A DNA stretch of 64,000 bases from Corynebacterium sanguinis (GCF_007641235.1 NZ_CP038157.1:1674001-1738000); one strand, 5' to 3'. Counted from the first letter of the stretch, positions 50,105 through 59,338 are shown. A program made the numbers and translations. The notes: generated by a model not told the origin, from the letters alone.

Positions 50105-53101
50105 ATGTCTGTCAGGAACTCGCCTCGCACCTCCGCGCGCTCGCAGACCGGCCCTCGGGGACGGGAGCGCAGCACGCGGACGTCGACAAGCTATGCCGCG
50201 TCGCTGACCCACCCCTCGACCTCGACGATGCTCGCGGCGGAAACCACCGATGAGCGGGTCGGCTCTGCGTACAAGGTTGTCGGCAGCTCGCTGGGGGCGG
50301 CGGCGCGTGGTGTTGGTTCGGTGTTTGGGAAGCTGACGACGGGCCTGCGCCGCAGCGAGGATAACGACGATTCGACCGATCCTTTTTTCGACGAGGAGGC
50401 GGCTGACGAGCCGGTGACGCGGCGTCGTAAACCGAAGAAAACCGAACGCGACGAGGAGAAAGGCGAGCACGACACGGTGCAGAACACACGGGGCGGCAAC
50501 CACGCCGACGCGTGGGGGCTCGTGCTCATCGGGCTGTCTGCCGTCATTGGCGCTTCCGTATGGTTCGACATCGCGGGCCCGGTCGGGCGCCTCATCGCCC
50601 AGGGTGTGCACTGGGTAATCGGCGCGGGCGCGCTGATCCTGCCCGTGGCGCTGGTAGCCGTCGCGGTCGCGCTGATGCTGGACACGCGCTCCGACTCGGC
50701 GGTTCGCGCTCGGGTCAGCCTCGGCATCGGCATCATCACGCTGGCCATGCTCGGCCTCGTGCACGTCTTTGCCGGCAACCCACAGGATTGGGAGGGCCGC
50801 CGCGTCGCCGGCGGGGCAGTGGGCGCGCTCCTCGGCGGGACACTCTCGGCGGGGTTTTCCTCCTTCGTCGCCGTGCCCCTGCTGATCCTGGTGATCGTCT
50901 ACGGCGCGCTCAAGACCACCGGCGTGACCGTGCGCCAGGCGGTTGACCTGCTGAAGGAGACCATTTCCTCGGCGAAGGGCGGGCTCTCCTCGTCCGGTGA
51001 CAACGATGGCGCTGACGACAAGGACCCCTACAGCCACGTTGATGAGGACCTCGAGGACATCGCCGAGGGCCGCGAGCGCAGGCGCGCCCGCGCAGCCGCA
51101 CCCACCGAGGTGGTGAAGCGGCCGCGTCGTCGCACCCCGCTGGATAACTACCCGGCGGACGAGTCCACGCGAGTCATGCCGCGCCGCGTCCGGTTGGACG
51201 AGAACCTCTTCGACGAGCCGAGCGAGCCGATTAAGCCGAGCGCCGACGCCGAGGACATCGCACCCGCGCCGGAGCCCGCGGATGAAGCCGGGTCGACCTC
51301 CACCCGCGTGCTGCCGCGCACCCAGCCTGAGCCGGAGCCCGAGGACGACAGCGCAGCGGATGCGATCTCGCAGTCCCGCGAGGCGATGCGCGCTGCGATC
51401 GTTGCGCGCTCCGGCATTGACGCCGCCGCCGTGCCCGCCTCGACGCCGAAGTCCGAGGTGGAGAAGGCCGAAGCGCCGGCCGCGCCGGCGCCGACTCCGC
51501 GCGTGCCTTTCGACGAGTCGGACTACGTGCTGCCCTCGACGGACCTGCTGATCGCGGGCACGGCGCCGAAGACGCGCACGGAAGCCAACGACCGGATGAT
51601 CGAAGCGATCACGGATGTCTTCGAGGAGTTCCGCGTTGACGCGCAGGTCACGGGGTTCTCCCGCGGGCCGACAGTGACGCGCTACGAGGTCGAGCTCGGC
51701 CCCGGCGTGAAGGTGTCCAAGATCACCAACCTGCAGTCCAACCTCGCCTACGCCGCCGCGACGGACAACGTGCGTCTACTCACCCCGATCCCCGGCAAGT
51801 CGCTCGTCGGCATCGAGGTGCCCAATCTCGACCGCGAGATGGTCAGGCTGCGCGACGTGCTCGACGCGCCGAAGGTCACCGCCGACCGCGACCCCATGCT
51901 CATCGGCCTCGGCAAGGACATCGAGGGTGACTTCATCGCCTCCAGCGTGCAGAAGATGCCGCACCTGCTCGTCGCCGGTTCCACCGGCTCGGGTAAGTCG
52001 GCGTTCGTCAACTCGCTGCTGATCTCGCTGTTGACCCGCGCCACGCCTGACGAGGTGCGGCTAATCCTGGTGGACCCGAAGATGGTGGAGCTGACCCCGT
52101 ACGAGGGCATCCCGCACCTGATCACGCCGATTATCACCCAGCCGAAGAAGGCGGCCGCCGCGCTGCAGTGGCTGGTGGAGGAGATGGAGCAGCGCTACAT
52201 GGACATGAAGTCCTCGCGCGTGCGCCACATTAAGGACTTCAACAGGAAGGTGCGCTCGGGCGAGCTGACCGCTCCTCCCGGTTCGGAGCGCGAGATGCGC
52301 CCGTACCCGTTCATCATCTGCGTGGTCGACGAGCTGGCGGATCTGATGATGACGGCCCCGAAGGAGATCGAGGAGTCGATCGTGCGCATCACCCAGAAGG
52401 CGCGTGCGGCCGGCATCCACCTGGTGCTGGCCACCCAGCGCCCGTCCGTGGACGTGGTCACTGGCCTGATCAAGACCAACGTGCCGTCGCGTCTGGCCTT
52501 CGCAACGTCGTCGCTGACGGACTCGCGCGTGATCTTGGACCAGGCGGGTGCGGAGAAGCTCATCGGCATGGGTGACGGGTTGTTCATCCCGCAGGGCGCG
52601 GGCAAGCCGCAGCGCCTGCAGGGCGCCTACGTCACGGACGAGGAGATCCAGGCCGTCGTCGAGGCCGCGAAGTCGCAGGACTCACCGTCGTACGTCGAGG
52701 GCGTGACCGAGGACAAGCAGGCCGAGGCGAAGGTGATCGACGACGACATCGGCAAGGACCTCGACGACCTGCTCGAGGCCGTCGAGCTCGTGGTCACCTC
52801 CCAGCTCGGCTCGACCTCGATGCTGCAGCGCAAGCTGCGCATCGGCTTCGCCAAGGCGGGGCGCCTGATGGACTTGATGGAAACCCGCGGCGTGGTGGGC
52901 CCGTCCGAAGGCTCGAAGGCGCGTGAGGTGCTGGTCAAGCCGGAGGAGCTGGAGACGATCCTGTGGATGATCAAGGGGGCCGATCCTGCGGAGGCGCCCA
53001 CCGACGAGCCTTCGCTTGGCGACGCCCCCTCCGACGCCACCACCCCCGGCGAGACCCGTGTGGTCAACGCCACCTACAACCCAACGGGCGGAGCGTTCTA
53101 G
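50105..53101 (+). CDS. ftsK: DNA translocase FtsK/SpoIIIE
   Basis: Septal ATPase that pumps chromosome ends apart and activates XerCD at dif. The 998 residues comprise a basic cytoplasmic N-terminus (1-130), about four membrane helices (about 150-290), an acidic/proline-rich linker (about 300-480), the alpha/beta motor with Walker A GSTGSGKS (about 625-632) and [16 protein letters not shown], and a C-terminal gamma winged helix ([29 protein letters not shown]) that reads polar DNA motifs. GTG 50060 is an alternative start, not supported by the promoter. Confidence 0.95.
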   Translation: MSVRNSPRTSARSQTGPRGRERSTRTSTSYAASLTHPSTSTMLAAETTDERVGSAYKVVGSSLGAAARGVGSVFGKLTTGLRRSEDNDDSTDPFFDEEAADEPVTRRRKPKKTERDEEKGEHDTVQNTRGGNHADAWGLVLIGLSAVIGASVWFDIAGPVGRLIAQGVHWVIGAGALILPVALVAVAVALMLDTRSDSAVRARVSLGIGIITLAMLGLVHVFAGNPQDWEGRRVAGGAVGALLGGTLSAGFSSFVAVPLLILVIVYGALKTTGVTVRQAVDLLKETISSAKGGLSSSGDNDGADDKDPYSHVDEDLEDIAEGRERRRARAAAPTEVVKRPRRRTPLDNYPADESTRVMPRRVRLDENLFDEPSEPIKPSADAEDIAPAPEPADEAGSTSTRVLPRTQPEPEPEDDSAADAISQSREAMRAAIVARSGIDAAAVPASTPKSEVEKAEAPAAPAPTPRVPFDESDYVLPSTDLLIAGTAPKTRTEANDRMIEAITDVFEEFRVDAQVTGFSRGPTVTRYEVELGPGVKVSKITNLQSNLAYAAATDNVRLLTPIPGKSLVGIEVPNLDREMVRLRDVLDAPKVTADRDPMLIGLGKDIEGDFIASSVQKMPHLLVAGSTGSGKSAFVNSLLISLLTRATPDEVRLILVDPKMVELTPYEGIPHLITPIITQPKKAAAALQWLVEEMEQRYMDMKSSRVRHIKDFNRKVRSGELTAPPGSEREMRPYPFIICVVDELADLMMTAPKEIEESIVRITQKARAAGIHLVLATQRPSVDVVTGLIKTNVPSRLAFATSSLTDSRVILDQAGAEKLIGMGDGLFIPQGAGKPQRLQGAYVTDEEIQAVVEAAKSQDSPSYVEGVTEDKQAEAKVIDDDIGKDLDDLLEAVELVVTSQLGSTSMLQRKLRIGFAKAGRLMDLMETRGVVGPSEGSKAREVLVKPEELETILWMIKGADPAEAPTDEPSLGDAPSDATTPGETRVVNATYNPTGGAF

Positions 53102-53126
53102 CCGTTTTATTGCTTGGTGTAAGCTC

Positions 53127-53275
53127 ATAGGGGCATTGGAGGGGAGTACCCCGCAATCGCCTTCGATCGTCAACACGGCGCCTTGCTTCTTCAGGAAGGC
53201 CCCGGTCGGGGCGGCCCACCGTGGGTGGGGGAGACCTCCGGTCACTTTTGTAAGGATTTTCTGACCGGAGGTATT
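53127..53275 (+). promoter_or_regulatory. yybP-ykoY-type manganese riboswitch upstream of terC
   Basis: The 175-bp leader contains the hallmarks of this riboswitch class: GGGGAGTA (53141-53148), a GTCAACACGG strand (53169-53178) and GGGGGAGACCTCCGG (about 53227-53241). Downstream, TGACCGGAGGT (53262-53272) holds the terC ribosome site GGAGG. It is the exact 11-base complement of ACCTCCGGTCA (53234-53244) inside the aptamer 3' side. Mn binding should keep the aptamer folded and free the ribosome site, turning translation on. Assignment is by recalled consensus, not a covariance search. Confidence 0.85.
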
Positions 53276-53276
53276 T

Positions 53277-54458
53277 ATGGAACACATGGGTGTGCCCACA
53301 TCAATATGGCTGATCACCTCGGCCGTCATCGTGGGCTTCTTCATTTTTGACTTTTTTGGACACGTCAAAGATGCGCACGAACCTTCACTGAAAGAATCGG
53401 GATTCTGGACCGCGTTCTACGTCACCATCGCTCTGCTTTTCGGCGGCGTGATCTGGTGGCTGTGGGACGGCGAGCACGCCGCGCAGTACTACACCGGCTA
53501 CGTCACGGAAAAGGCGTTGAGCGTTGACAACCTGTTCGTCTTCGCGCTGATCATGGGCGCGTTCAAAATCCCGCGCAAGTACCAGCAGAAGGTGTTGCTG
53601 CTGGGCATCGCGATCGCGCTGGTCATGCGCCTGATCTTCATCCTGCTTGGCGCGGCCGTGATTGCCGCGTGGTCGGACGTGTTCTACCTGTTTGCGATCT
53701 TCCTCATCTGGACCGCGATCAAGCTGGCGTACGACGAGGCGACCGACCAGGAAGAAACCGACCCGAACGACATGTTCATTGTGAAGACGCTGCGCCGCGT
53801 TTTCCCGGTGACCAAGTCGTACCACGGCGACAAGCTTGTCTCCGTCACCCAGGCAGGCAAGAAGGCACTGACGCCGCTGTTCGTGGCGCTTCTGGCGATT
53901 GGTTTCGTCGACATCATGTTCGCGCTTGACTCCATCCCCGCGATCTACGGCATCACCTCTGAGCCGTTCATCGTGTTCACGACCAACGCGTTCGCATTGC
54001 TTGGCCTGCGTCAGATGTACTTCTTGCTCGACGGTCTTCTGGACCGCCTTGTCTACCTGTCGTACGGCCTGGCCATCATCCTTGGCTTTATCGGTGTCAA
54101 GCTGCTGCTGCACGCCTTGCACGAGAACAACCTGCCGTTTGTCAACGGCGGCGAGAACGTGATGGTGCCGGAGATCGGGACCTTTACCTCCCTGTCCGTG
54201 ATCATCGGCGTGCTTACTGTGACCGTCGTGGCGTCCCTGGTGAAGAACCGCATGGACATTGCCGCTGGCCGCGTTGACCCGGACGGGCCGAAGTGGCACA
54301 TTGACTACGACGACCACGGCAACCGCCGCAAGGTGGACAACCATGGCAACCACCTCGAGTGGATTGACGATCCCGCCACCTCTGGCCGCGGCGATCACAC
54401 AGCAACCGGTTCGCGCGAGACGGATCACCTCGACGTCTCGCGCGGGGGCGAGAAATAG
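53277..54458 (+). CDS. TerC/Alx family membrane protein, probable manganese exporter
   Basis: Integral membrane protein of 393 residues. In E. coli and Bacillus, riboswitch-linked TerC relatives export Mn2+ or metallate exoenzymes. It has about nine hydrophobic helices with the family motifs GYVTEKALSVDNLFVFALI (acidic residues in the membrane) and DIMFALDSIPAIYGIT. The C-terminal 70 residues are hydrophilic, with His/Asp-rich segments (DYDDHGNRRKVDNHGNHLEW). ATG 53277 is placed 6 nt after GGAGG. Only 14 bp separate it from pgsA. Confidence 0.93.
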   Translation: MEHMGVPTSIWLITSAVIVGFFIFDFFGHVKDAHEPSLKESGFWTAFYVTIALLFGGVIWWLWDGEHAAQYYTGYVTEKALSVDNLFVFALIMGAFKIPRKYQQKVLLLGIAIALVMRLIFILLGAAVIAAWSDVFYLFAIFLIWTAIKLAYDEATDQEETDPNDMFIVKTLRRVFPVTKSYHGDKLVSVTQAGKKALTPLFVALLAIGFVDIMFALDSIPAIYGITSEPFIVFTTNAFALLGLRQMYFLLDGLLDRLVYLSYGLAIILGFIGVKLLLHALHENNLPFVNGGENVMVPEIGTFTSLSVIIGVLTVTVVASLVKNRMDIAAGRVDPDGPKWHIDYDDHGNRRKVDNHGNHLEWIDDPATSGRGDHTATGSRETDHLDVSRGGEK

Positions 54459-54472
54459 AAAGGGCGGTTGTC

Positions 54473-55015
54473 GTGACCCAGCCACAGCAATCCAATTGGA
54501 ACCTGCCCAACGTGTTGACGTCGGCACGCATCGTGTTTGTGCCCGTGTTCGCGTGGCTCGTTCTCTCGGAGCGCTGGTGGTGGGCGTTCGGCTTGTTCGT
54601 GGTGCTAATGGCCACGGACAAGCTCGACGGTGACATCGCGCGGTCCCGCGGCCTTGTCACCGACTTCGGCAAGATCGCCGACCCGATTGCCGATAAAGCG
54701 CTGATGATCACCGCGCTGGTCACACTCAACATCGCATCCACCTTGCCGGTGTGGATCACGGTGCTCATCGTGCTCCGCGAGCTCGGCATCACGGTGTGGC
54801 GGATGTTCATGCTGCGCCGTGGCAACGTCGTCCCGGCGTCGAAAGGCGGCAAGCTCAAGACCGTTCTTCAGACCCTCGGCGTGGCGCTGTACCTGTGCCC
54901 GCTGCCGAGCTGGATGGACGTCCCGACGTTCATCGTCATGCTGGTCGCCACGGCCGTCACCGTGATCACGGGCATCCAGTACATCGTGGATTCGAGGAAG
55001 GTCAACCGTGGATAG
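54473..55015 (+). CDS. pgsA: CDP-diacylglycerol-glycerol-3-phosphate 3-phosphatidyltransferase
   Basis: Makes phosphatidylglycerol phosphate from CDP-diacylglycerol (the CdsA product) and glycerol-3-phosphate. The 180 residues carry the CDP-alcohol phosphotransferase motif DKLDGDIARSRG, continuing GKIADPIADK (DGxxAR...G...D...D) and four to five helices. GTG 54473 with AAAGGGCGG upstream. Its stop lies 8 bases inside the start of cinA. In this pgsA-cinA-clgR arrangement it corresponds to pgsA2 of C. glutamicum. Confidence 0.93.
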   Translation: MTQPQQSNWNLPNVLTSARIVFVPVFAWLVLSERWWWAFGLFVVLMATDKLDGDIARSRGLVTDFGKIADPIADKALMITALVTLNIASTLPVWITVLIVLRELGITVWRMFMLRRGNVVPASKGGKLKTVLQTLGVALYLCPLPSWMDVPTFIVMLVATAVTVITGIQYIVDSRKVNRG

Positions 55016-55559
55016 CTCCACAATTCTCGCGCGCGAGCTTATCGACGCTCTGCGCACCCGCAACCAGACCATCAGCTTCTGCGAGTCCCTGACCGCAGGC
55101 CTGGTCGCCGCAACGCTCGCGACCGTTCCAGGCGCCTCGGCCGTGCTGCGCGGCGGACTCGTCGTCTACGCCACCGACCTGAAGCGCTCGCTCGCCGGCG
55201 TGCCCGAGGAGGTCCTTTCCACCCACGGCGCGGTCTCACCCGTTACCGCCCGTGAGATGGCCCGCGGAACGCGGCGGGTGTGCCAGTCCGACTGGGCCGT
55301 TGCGGTCACCGGCGTAGCCGGGCCCGATACTCAAGACGGCCACCCCGTCGGCGAGGTGTGGGTCGGGCTGTCTGGCCCTCGGTGGACGGCGTCCTCGCCC
55401 GCGGCGCAGCTCGTCGACTCCGCGGCCGGGCGCTACGCGCTGCTGCCGTCAGCGACGGAGCCGGTGCGGGTGCTGGCGGGCGGGCGCGAGGAAATCCGCC
55501 AAGCCGCGGTGCAGGCGGCGCTTAGTGGAGCCCTTGCGGGCGTGCGGGAACAAAACTGA
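55008..55559 (+). CDS. cinA: CinA C-terminal family protein, nicotinamide-nucleotide amidohydrolase
   Basis: Predicted to deamidate nicotinamide mononucleotide. The 183-residue protein corresponds to the C-terminal PncC domain only: TISFCESLTAGLVAATLATVPGAS, GGLVVYATDLKR, VAVTGVAGPDTQDGHPVGEVWVG. The N-terminal competence-damage domain of full-length CinA is absent, as in other corynebacteria. GTG 55008 overlaps pgsA. The clgR promoter begins within its last codons. Confidence 0.9.
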   Translation: MDSSTILARELIDALRTRNQTISFCESLTAGLVAATLATVPGASAVLRGGLVVYATDLKRSLAGVPEEVLSTHGAVSPVTAREMARGTRRVCQSDWAVAVTGVAGPDTQDGHPVGEVWVGLSGPRWTASSPAAQLVDSAAGRYALLPSATEPVRVLAGGREEIRQAAVQAALSGALAGVREQN

Positions 55560-55574
55560 TTGGTTAACCGTTAG
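55546..55574 (+). promoter_or_regulatory. SigH/SigE-like promoter of clgR
   Basis: GGGAAC (55546-55551), a 17-bp spacer and CGTTAG (55569-55574) match the ECF sigma-H pattern GGAA-N16-19-GTT known from corynebacteria. The predicted start falls at or beside ATG 55583. A GGTTAACC palindrome sits in the spacer. Confidence 0.65.
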
Positions 55575-55582
55575 TACATTCG

Positions 55583-55954
55583 ATGGCAACGACAACTCTT
55601 CTTCTCGATAACTTCGAGGTCGCGCAGCTCAAGCGCCCCCTCGAGCGACCCGTTGAGCGCGAAGCGGTGCGCGAGCCTCTGTTACGCGAGGCACTGGGCA
55701 TGTCCCTGCGCGCCTTCCGCGCGGACAAGAACGTCTCGCTGCGCACACTCGCCGCAAAGGCACGCGTGTCGTCGGGCTACATTTCCGAGCTTGAGCGCGG
55801 CCGCAAGGAGGTGTCGTCGGAGCTCCTGGCGTCGATATGCGAGGCCCTCGATACGACGGTGGCCGAGGTGCTGCTCGAGGCGGTGGCGAACCTGTCGCTG
55901 AAGTCGATTACCGACGAGCTTGAGGCGAGCGCGCCCGCGGCCGCTGAAATCTAG
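55583..55954 (+). CDS. clgR: XRE-family transcriptional activator ClgR
   Basis: Activator of clpP1P2 and clpC and of stress genes in Actinobacteria, itself degraded by Clp. The 123 residues contain a helix-turn-helix (RAFRADKNVSLRTLAAKARVSSGYISELERGRKEVSSELLASI, about 44-86), as in ClgR. A C-terminal tail rich in Ala (EASAPAAAEI) fits a Clp degron, though the usual terminal residues differ. Its placement after pgsA-cinA and before pspA is the C. glutamicum order. The upstream SigH-like promoter supports heat/thiol-stress induction. Confidence 0.92.
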   Translation: MATTTLLLDNFEVAQLKRPLERPVEREAVREPLLREALGMSLRAFRADKNVSLRTLAAKARVSSGYISELERGRKEVSSELLASICEALDTTVAEVLLEAVANLSLKSITDELEASAPAAAEI

Positions 55955-56058
55955 TTGAGCCTTCGCGCGGCTGCGTTTCCGACTACGATGGTTCAACGGT
56001 TACGCAGCACTGCAGAACAAAGACACTATTAAACTTCAACGAAAGGTAAGGCGCCGCG

Positions 56059-56907
56059 ATGGCTAACCCGTTTTCCAAGTTCTGGAACTACCTGATGGCT
56101 CTGTTCGACAACAAGATCGAGGAGAACGCAGACCCGAAGATCCAGATCGAGCAAGCAATTAGCCAGGCGCAGCGCCAGCACCAGGCCCTGTCCCAGCAGG
56201 CCGCAGCCGTCATCGGCAACCAGCGCCAGCTGGAGATGCAGCTCAACCGCCGCCTCGAAGAGGTGGAGAAGCTCCAGGCCAACACCCGCCAGGCACTCCA
56301 GCTGGCGGACAAGGCCCGTGGCGAAGGCGACGCGCAGAAGGCGCAGGAATACGAAAACGCCGCCGAGGCGTTCGCCGCCCAGCTGGTCACGGCCGAGCAG
56401 AGCATCGAAGACACCAAGCAGCTCCACGACCAGGCCCTGCAGCAGGCGGCGCAGGCGAAGCAGGCCGTTGAGCGCAACTCCGCGCAGCTGCAGCAGCAGG
56501 TCGCAGAGCGCTCCAAGCTTCTGTCCCAGCTCGAGCAGGCGAAGATGCAGGAGAAGGTCGCCGAGACCATGTCCTCGATGAACGCGATCACCACCGGCAC
56601 CCCGAACTTGGATCAGGTGCGCGACAAGATTGAACGCCGCTACGCCAACGCCTTGGGCCAGGCCGAGTTGGCGCAGAACTCCATCCAGGGCCGCATGGCC
56701 GAGGTCGAGCAGGCCGGCATCCAGATGGCCGGCCACGGCCGCCTCGAGCAGATCCGCGCGCAAATGGCCGGTGAACTGACCAACAGCCAGAAGCCGGCGA
56801 TCGAGTCTAGCGAAGTGAACTCCGCACCGCAGGCAGCAGATGCAGGCAGCGACGTGTCCAACGACGCCGTGCAGGCCCGCATGCGTGAGCTGCGCGGCGA
56901 GCACTAA
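56059..56907 (+). CDS. pspA: PspA/IM30 family protein
   Basis: Membrane-protective phage-shock family protein forming large oligomers on stressed membranes. The 282 residues start with an amphipathic helix ([20 protein letters not shown]), then a long coiled coil (about 30-220) rich in Gln and Glu, then a polar tail. ATG 56059 with GAAAGG about 12 nt upstream. In mycobacteria clgR and pspA belong to one envelope-stress circuit (clgR-pspA-rv2743c-rv2742c), and the adjacency here fits. Confidence 0.93.
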   Translation: MANPFSKFWNYLMALFDNKIEENADPKIQIEQAISQAQRQHQALSQQAAAVIGNQRQLEMQLNRRLEEVEKLQANTRQALQLADKARGEGDAQKAQEYENAAEAFAAQLVTAEQSIEDTKQLHDQALQQAAQAKQAVERNSAQLQQQVAERSKLLSQLEQAKMQEKVAETMSSMNAITTGTPNLDQVRDKIERRYANALGQAELAQNSIQGRMAEVEQAGIQMAGHGRLEQIRAQMAGELTNSQKPAIESSEVNSAPQAADAGSDVSNDAVQARMRELRGEH

Positions 56908-56916
56908 AGCGTTCGG

Positions 56917-57531
56917 TTAATCCCCAGCACCGCGCGCCATGAGCGCCTCGCCGATGCTTTGAGCGCGGCGGATGCTGCGAATCACCACTGGTGTACCAAA
57001 CGCCGTCAACGAAAGGCCCGCTCCGCGGGCCTTTCGCGCGTCCAAGACCTCATTGACCGTGTTGGCCATCAGCGGGATCAGCCGGATCGTGACGGAGACG
57101 GCAAGGCTTATGGTGTCCACCGGCACACCGAAACGACGCAGGGGCGCGAGGCTGCGCTCGAGCCCGTTCATGAGCTCCTCGAGCGTTGTTGTGAGGGTGA
57201 GCAGGTTCGCGGCCGCGAGCGTGGCGACGAGCCCGAACGCCGTCGTGAGCGCCTGGGTGGGGCCGTTTTGCCACCACAGGTACAACCCGAGCAGGGCAAT
57301 CACCGGCACGACGGGGGCTAGCTGCCGCAACGCCGTGCCAAAGGGGATCCGTGCGATAACGTACAGCACGGTGACGCCGGCCAGGACGGCGACGGTGTGC
57401 CACGGCTGGCTCGGCAGCGCCGTGACCGACACCACGAAGATGAGCAGGGCTACCAGTTTGGCCGTTGGTGGGGTGCGATGGAGAAGCGAATTTCCGCTGA
57501 TGTAGACGCTCAACGGGACGTACGTGAGCAT
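56917..57531 (-). CDS. bioN: Energy-coupling factor transporter transmembrane protein BioN (EcfT)
   Basis: Coupling membrane subunit of the biotin ECF transporter. The 204 residues carry about five helices and the C-terminal signature RSIRRAQSIGEALMARGAG, matching the EcfT A-R-G coupling motif that contacts the ATPase. Encoded 3 bp after bioM on the minus strand, so bioY-bioM-bioN form one operon. Confidence 0.93.
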   Translation of the reverse strand: MLTYVPLSVYISGNSLLHRTPPTAKLVALLIFVVSVTALPSQPWHTVAVLAGVTVLYVIARIPFGTALRQLAPVVPVIALLGLYLWWQNGPTQALTTAFGLVATLAAANLLTLTTTLEELMNGLERSLAPLRRFGVPVDTISLAVSVTIRLIPLMANTVNEVLDARKARGAGLSLTAFGTPVVIRSIRRAQSIGEALMARGAGD

Positions 57532-57534
57532 CGC

Positions 57535-58218
57535 TTACTCCCCGAGAAGTTCGTTGTAGAAGGAGACGGTGTCGTGCGGGGGGCCGTCGAAAAGCACGCG
57601 CCCCTCGTCGAGGCAGAGGACGCGATCGAAGCCCGCGAGCATGTCAAGATCGTGGGTGACCACGATGACCTGCTGCTCCAGCGCCGCTATCTCACCGATA
57701 ATGCGGCGGCGGTTGCGCGCGTCAAGCAGGGTGGTTGGCTCGTCGGCGATGACGAGCTCCGGCTCGATCACCAGCACGGCGGTCAGCGCGAGCAGCTGCT
57801 TTTCGCCCCCGGAGAGGGTGTGCGGTGAATTGTCGCGCTTGTCGCCGAGACCAAAGCGCATGAGTGCCTGATCGACGCGGCGCGACACCTCGTCGCGCGG
57901 GAGCTTGAAGCGGCGCAGGGAAAACGCGACGTCTTCGGCGACGCGCGGCATGACGATCTGCGACTCGGCGTCCGAGAAGACGAATCCGACCCGGCGGCGC
58001 ACGAGCTTGCCATCGGTGACGGGGTTGAGGGCGTCGACATACACGGTGCCGGTGGAGGGGGTAATCAGGCCGTTGATCAGCCGCACGAGGGTGGACTTGC
58101 CCGAGCCGTTGGAGCCGATGATGCCGATGCGGTGTTCGGTGAGCTCGAGGGTGGTCGGATGCAGGACGACGGTGCCCTCGTAGCTCACGCTGGCGCCTTC
58201 AAAGCGGATAACAGGCAT
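57535..58218 (-). CDS. bioM: Biotin ECF transporter ATPase BioM
   Basis: ABC ATPase powering biotin uptake. The 227 residues have Walker A GSNGSGKST (about 35-43), Q-loop FSDAESQIV, signature LSGGEKQLL, Walker B LVIADEPT and the switch His in VVTHD. It starts 3 bp after bioY and ends 3 bp before bioN. Confidence 0.95.
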   Translation of the reverse strand: MPVIRFEGASVSYEGTVVLHPTTLELTEHRIGIIGSNGSGKSTLVRLINGLITPSTGTVYVDALNPVTDGKLVRRRVGFVFSDAESQIVMPRVAEDVAFSLRRFKLPRDEVSRRVDQALMRFGLGDKRDNSPHTLSGGEKQLLALTAVLVIEPELVIADEPTTLLDARNRRRIIGEIAALEQQVIVVTHDLDMLAGFDRVLCLDEGRVLFDGPPHDTVSFYNELLGE

Positions 58219-58221
58219 GGG

Positions 58222-58839
58222 TTAACGCGCTGGGCTCGCGCTACCGCGCAAAAGCTGCGGAAACGCGGTGTGCACGCCGATGGCGATGGCGACCATGACG
58301 GCCATCTCAAGCACGTCGGTGGGGATGAAAGGCAGCTGCGCTGCCAGTGCGGCGGGGAGTTCGAGCCCCGCGCGCACCACCATGCCGATGGAGCCGAACA
58401 GGTACTGAAGGCCCAGACCGAGGTAGCCGGCGAGGATAAACAGCGCCACCTTGACGGGTCGGGAGCGGCCGATGACGCGCTCTGCGATGGCGCCGGCGAC
58501 GGGAACCGCAATGAGGTAGCTGATGACGTAGCCAACCGTGGCTGAACTCAGGGCATAGTAGGTGGTGCGCCCACCGGCGAGGACCGGCAGGAGAAAACCG
58601 ATCAGGAGGAACAAACCGGCGACGAAAAACCCGCGCCTGGCCCCGAGGACCAGCGCCGCGAGAACGAGCGCGGTGTTCTGGATCACGATGGGCACCCCCA
58701 GGGCGCCAGCGGGGATGGCGACGAACCCCAGCACGATCACGAGCGCGGTGAACACCGCGACGAAGGCTACGTCGGCGGTGGTGTTCGATGCCTGTGTGGC
58801 CTCGGCTGAAGCCGGGGGAGTTGGTGATGTTTTCGACAT
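58222..58839 (-). CDS. bioY: Biotin transporter substrate-binding subunit BioY
   Basis: S-component that binds biotin in the membrane. The 205 residues have a short cytoplasmic N-terminus, six helices and the BioY motif LGARRGFFVAGLFLLIGFLLPVLAGG. First gene of bioYMN. ATG 58839 lies 7 nt after TAAGGT, and a BioQ-type palindrome overlaps the promoter. Corynebacteria are generally biotin auxotrophs, so this operon is probably the sole biotin source. Confidence 0.95.
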   Translation of the reverse strand: MSKTSPTPPASAEATQASNTTADVAFVAVFTALVIVLGFVAIPAGALGVPIVIQNTALVLAALVLGARRGFFVAGLFLLIGFLLPVLAGGRTTYYALSSATVGYVISYLIAVPVAGAIAERVIGRSRPVKVALFILAGYLGLGLQYLFGSIGMVVRAGLELPAALAAQLPFIPTDVLEMAVMVAIAIGVHTAFPQLLRGSASPAR

Positions 58840-58846
58840 GGCAGAA

Positions 58847-58852
58847 ACCTTA
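58847..58852 (-). promoter_or_regulatory. -10 hexamer of bioYMN
   Basis: TAAGGT on the minus strand ends 7 nt before the bioY ATG, with no ribosome site. Confidence 0.5.
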
Positions 58853-58854
58853 CT

Positions 58855-58867
58855 TGAACACCGTTCA
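58855..58867. promoter_or_regulatory. BioQ-like operator
   Basis: TGAACACCGTTCA is a palindrome with 5-base arms (TGAAC, GTTCA) around ACC, matching the known BioQ pattern TGAAC-N3-GTTxx of corynebacteria. It begins 2 bp upstream of the bioY -10, where a bound repressor would block RNA polymerase. Confidence 0.75.
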
Positions 58868-58904
58868 GTGCGGTGCGTTTCGGGGTCCGAAAAGCGCCGG
58901 AGTG

Positions 58905-58910
58905 TAGATT
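58905..58910 (+). promoter_or_regulatory. -10 hexamer of the DUF3046 gene
   Basis: TAGATT ends 6 nt before ATG 58917. Leaderless spacing. Confidence 0.5.
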
Positions 58911-58916
58911 GGGCCC

Positions 58917-59132
58917 ATGCGCTTGACCGAATTCCAGCAGCTGGTGGAAGACGAGTTCGGCCCCGCGAACGCGGGGTGGGTGATGGACTCGCAAGTCCTG
59001 TCGCCGTACAACCAGACCGCGAACGAGATGATCGAAAGTGGAATCGACCCCCGTTTAGCGTGGGAGGGGTTGTGCCGCGCCTACGACGTGCCGGAAGACC
59101 GGCAACTGGGAAGAGACCGCCCGGGATTCTGA
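58917..59132 (+). CDS. DUF3046 family protein
   Basis: Small protein of 71 residues with the whole DUF3046 pattern: MRLTEFQQLVEDEFG, GWVMDSQVLSP, TANEMIESGIDPRLAWEGLCRAYDVPE. Function unknown, but it is a regular upstream neighbour of recA in Actinobacteria. Leaderless start at ATG 58917. Confidence 0.93.
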   Translation: MRLTEFQQLVEDEFGPANAGWVMDSQVLSPYNQTANEMIESGIDPRLAWEGLCRAYDVPEDRQLGRDRPGF

Positions 59133-59161
59133 CACGCGTTTCGCGGCGCGTCGCTCGCGTT

Positions 59162-59183
59162 CGAACATGCTTGCGTGTAGGCT
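59162..59183 (+). promoter_or_regulatory. recA promoter with SOS-like (LexA) box
   Basis: CGAACATGCTTGCG (59162-59175) resembles the Gram-positive LexA box CGAAC-N4-GTTCG with two mismatches in the right arm. A TAGGCT -10 follows at 59178-59183. The box would span the region between -10 and -35, the normal place for LexA. The predicted leader is about 150 nt and includes a CATCTGG/CCAGATG hairpin (59223-59248). Confidence 0.55.
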
Positions 59184-59338
59184 TCGACGTGTCGAGGCGC
59201 TGCGCTACGTTAGGGCCAGTCTCATCTGGGACCGAAGGGAACCAGATGGCCGCCTGCGGGAGTCTAAGAGGATGACACCACCCGTACTCACGCGGCGCGG
59301 ATTACTTAAAAAATTCTTGGTTAAAGGGAGTGACTGAC

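Noticed and set aside
49394..51037. 547-codon minus-strand ORF opposite the TIGR03085 gene and ftsK
   Set aside because: Antisense shadow spanning two clear genes and the promoter between them.
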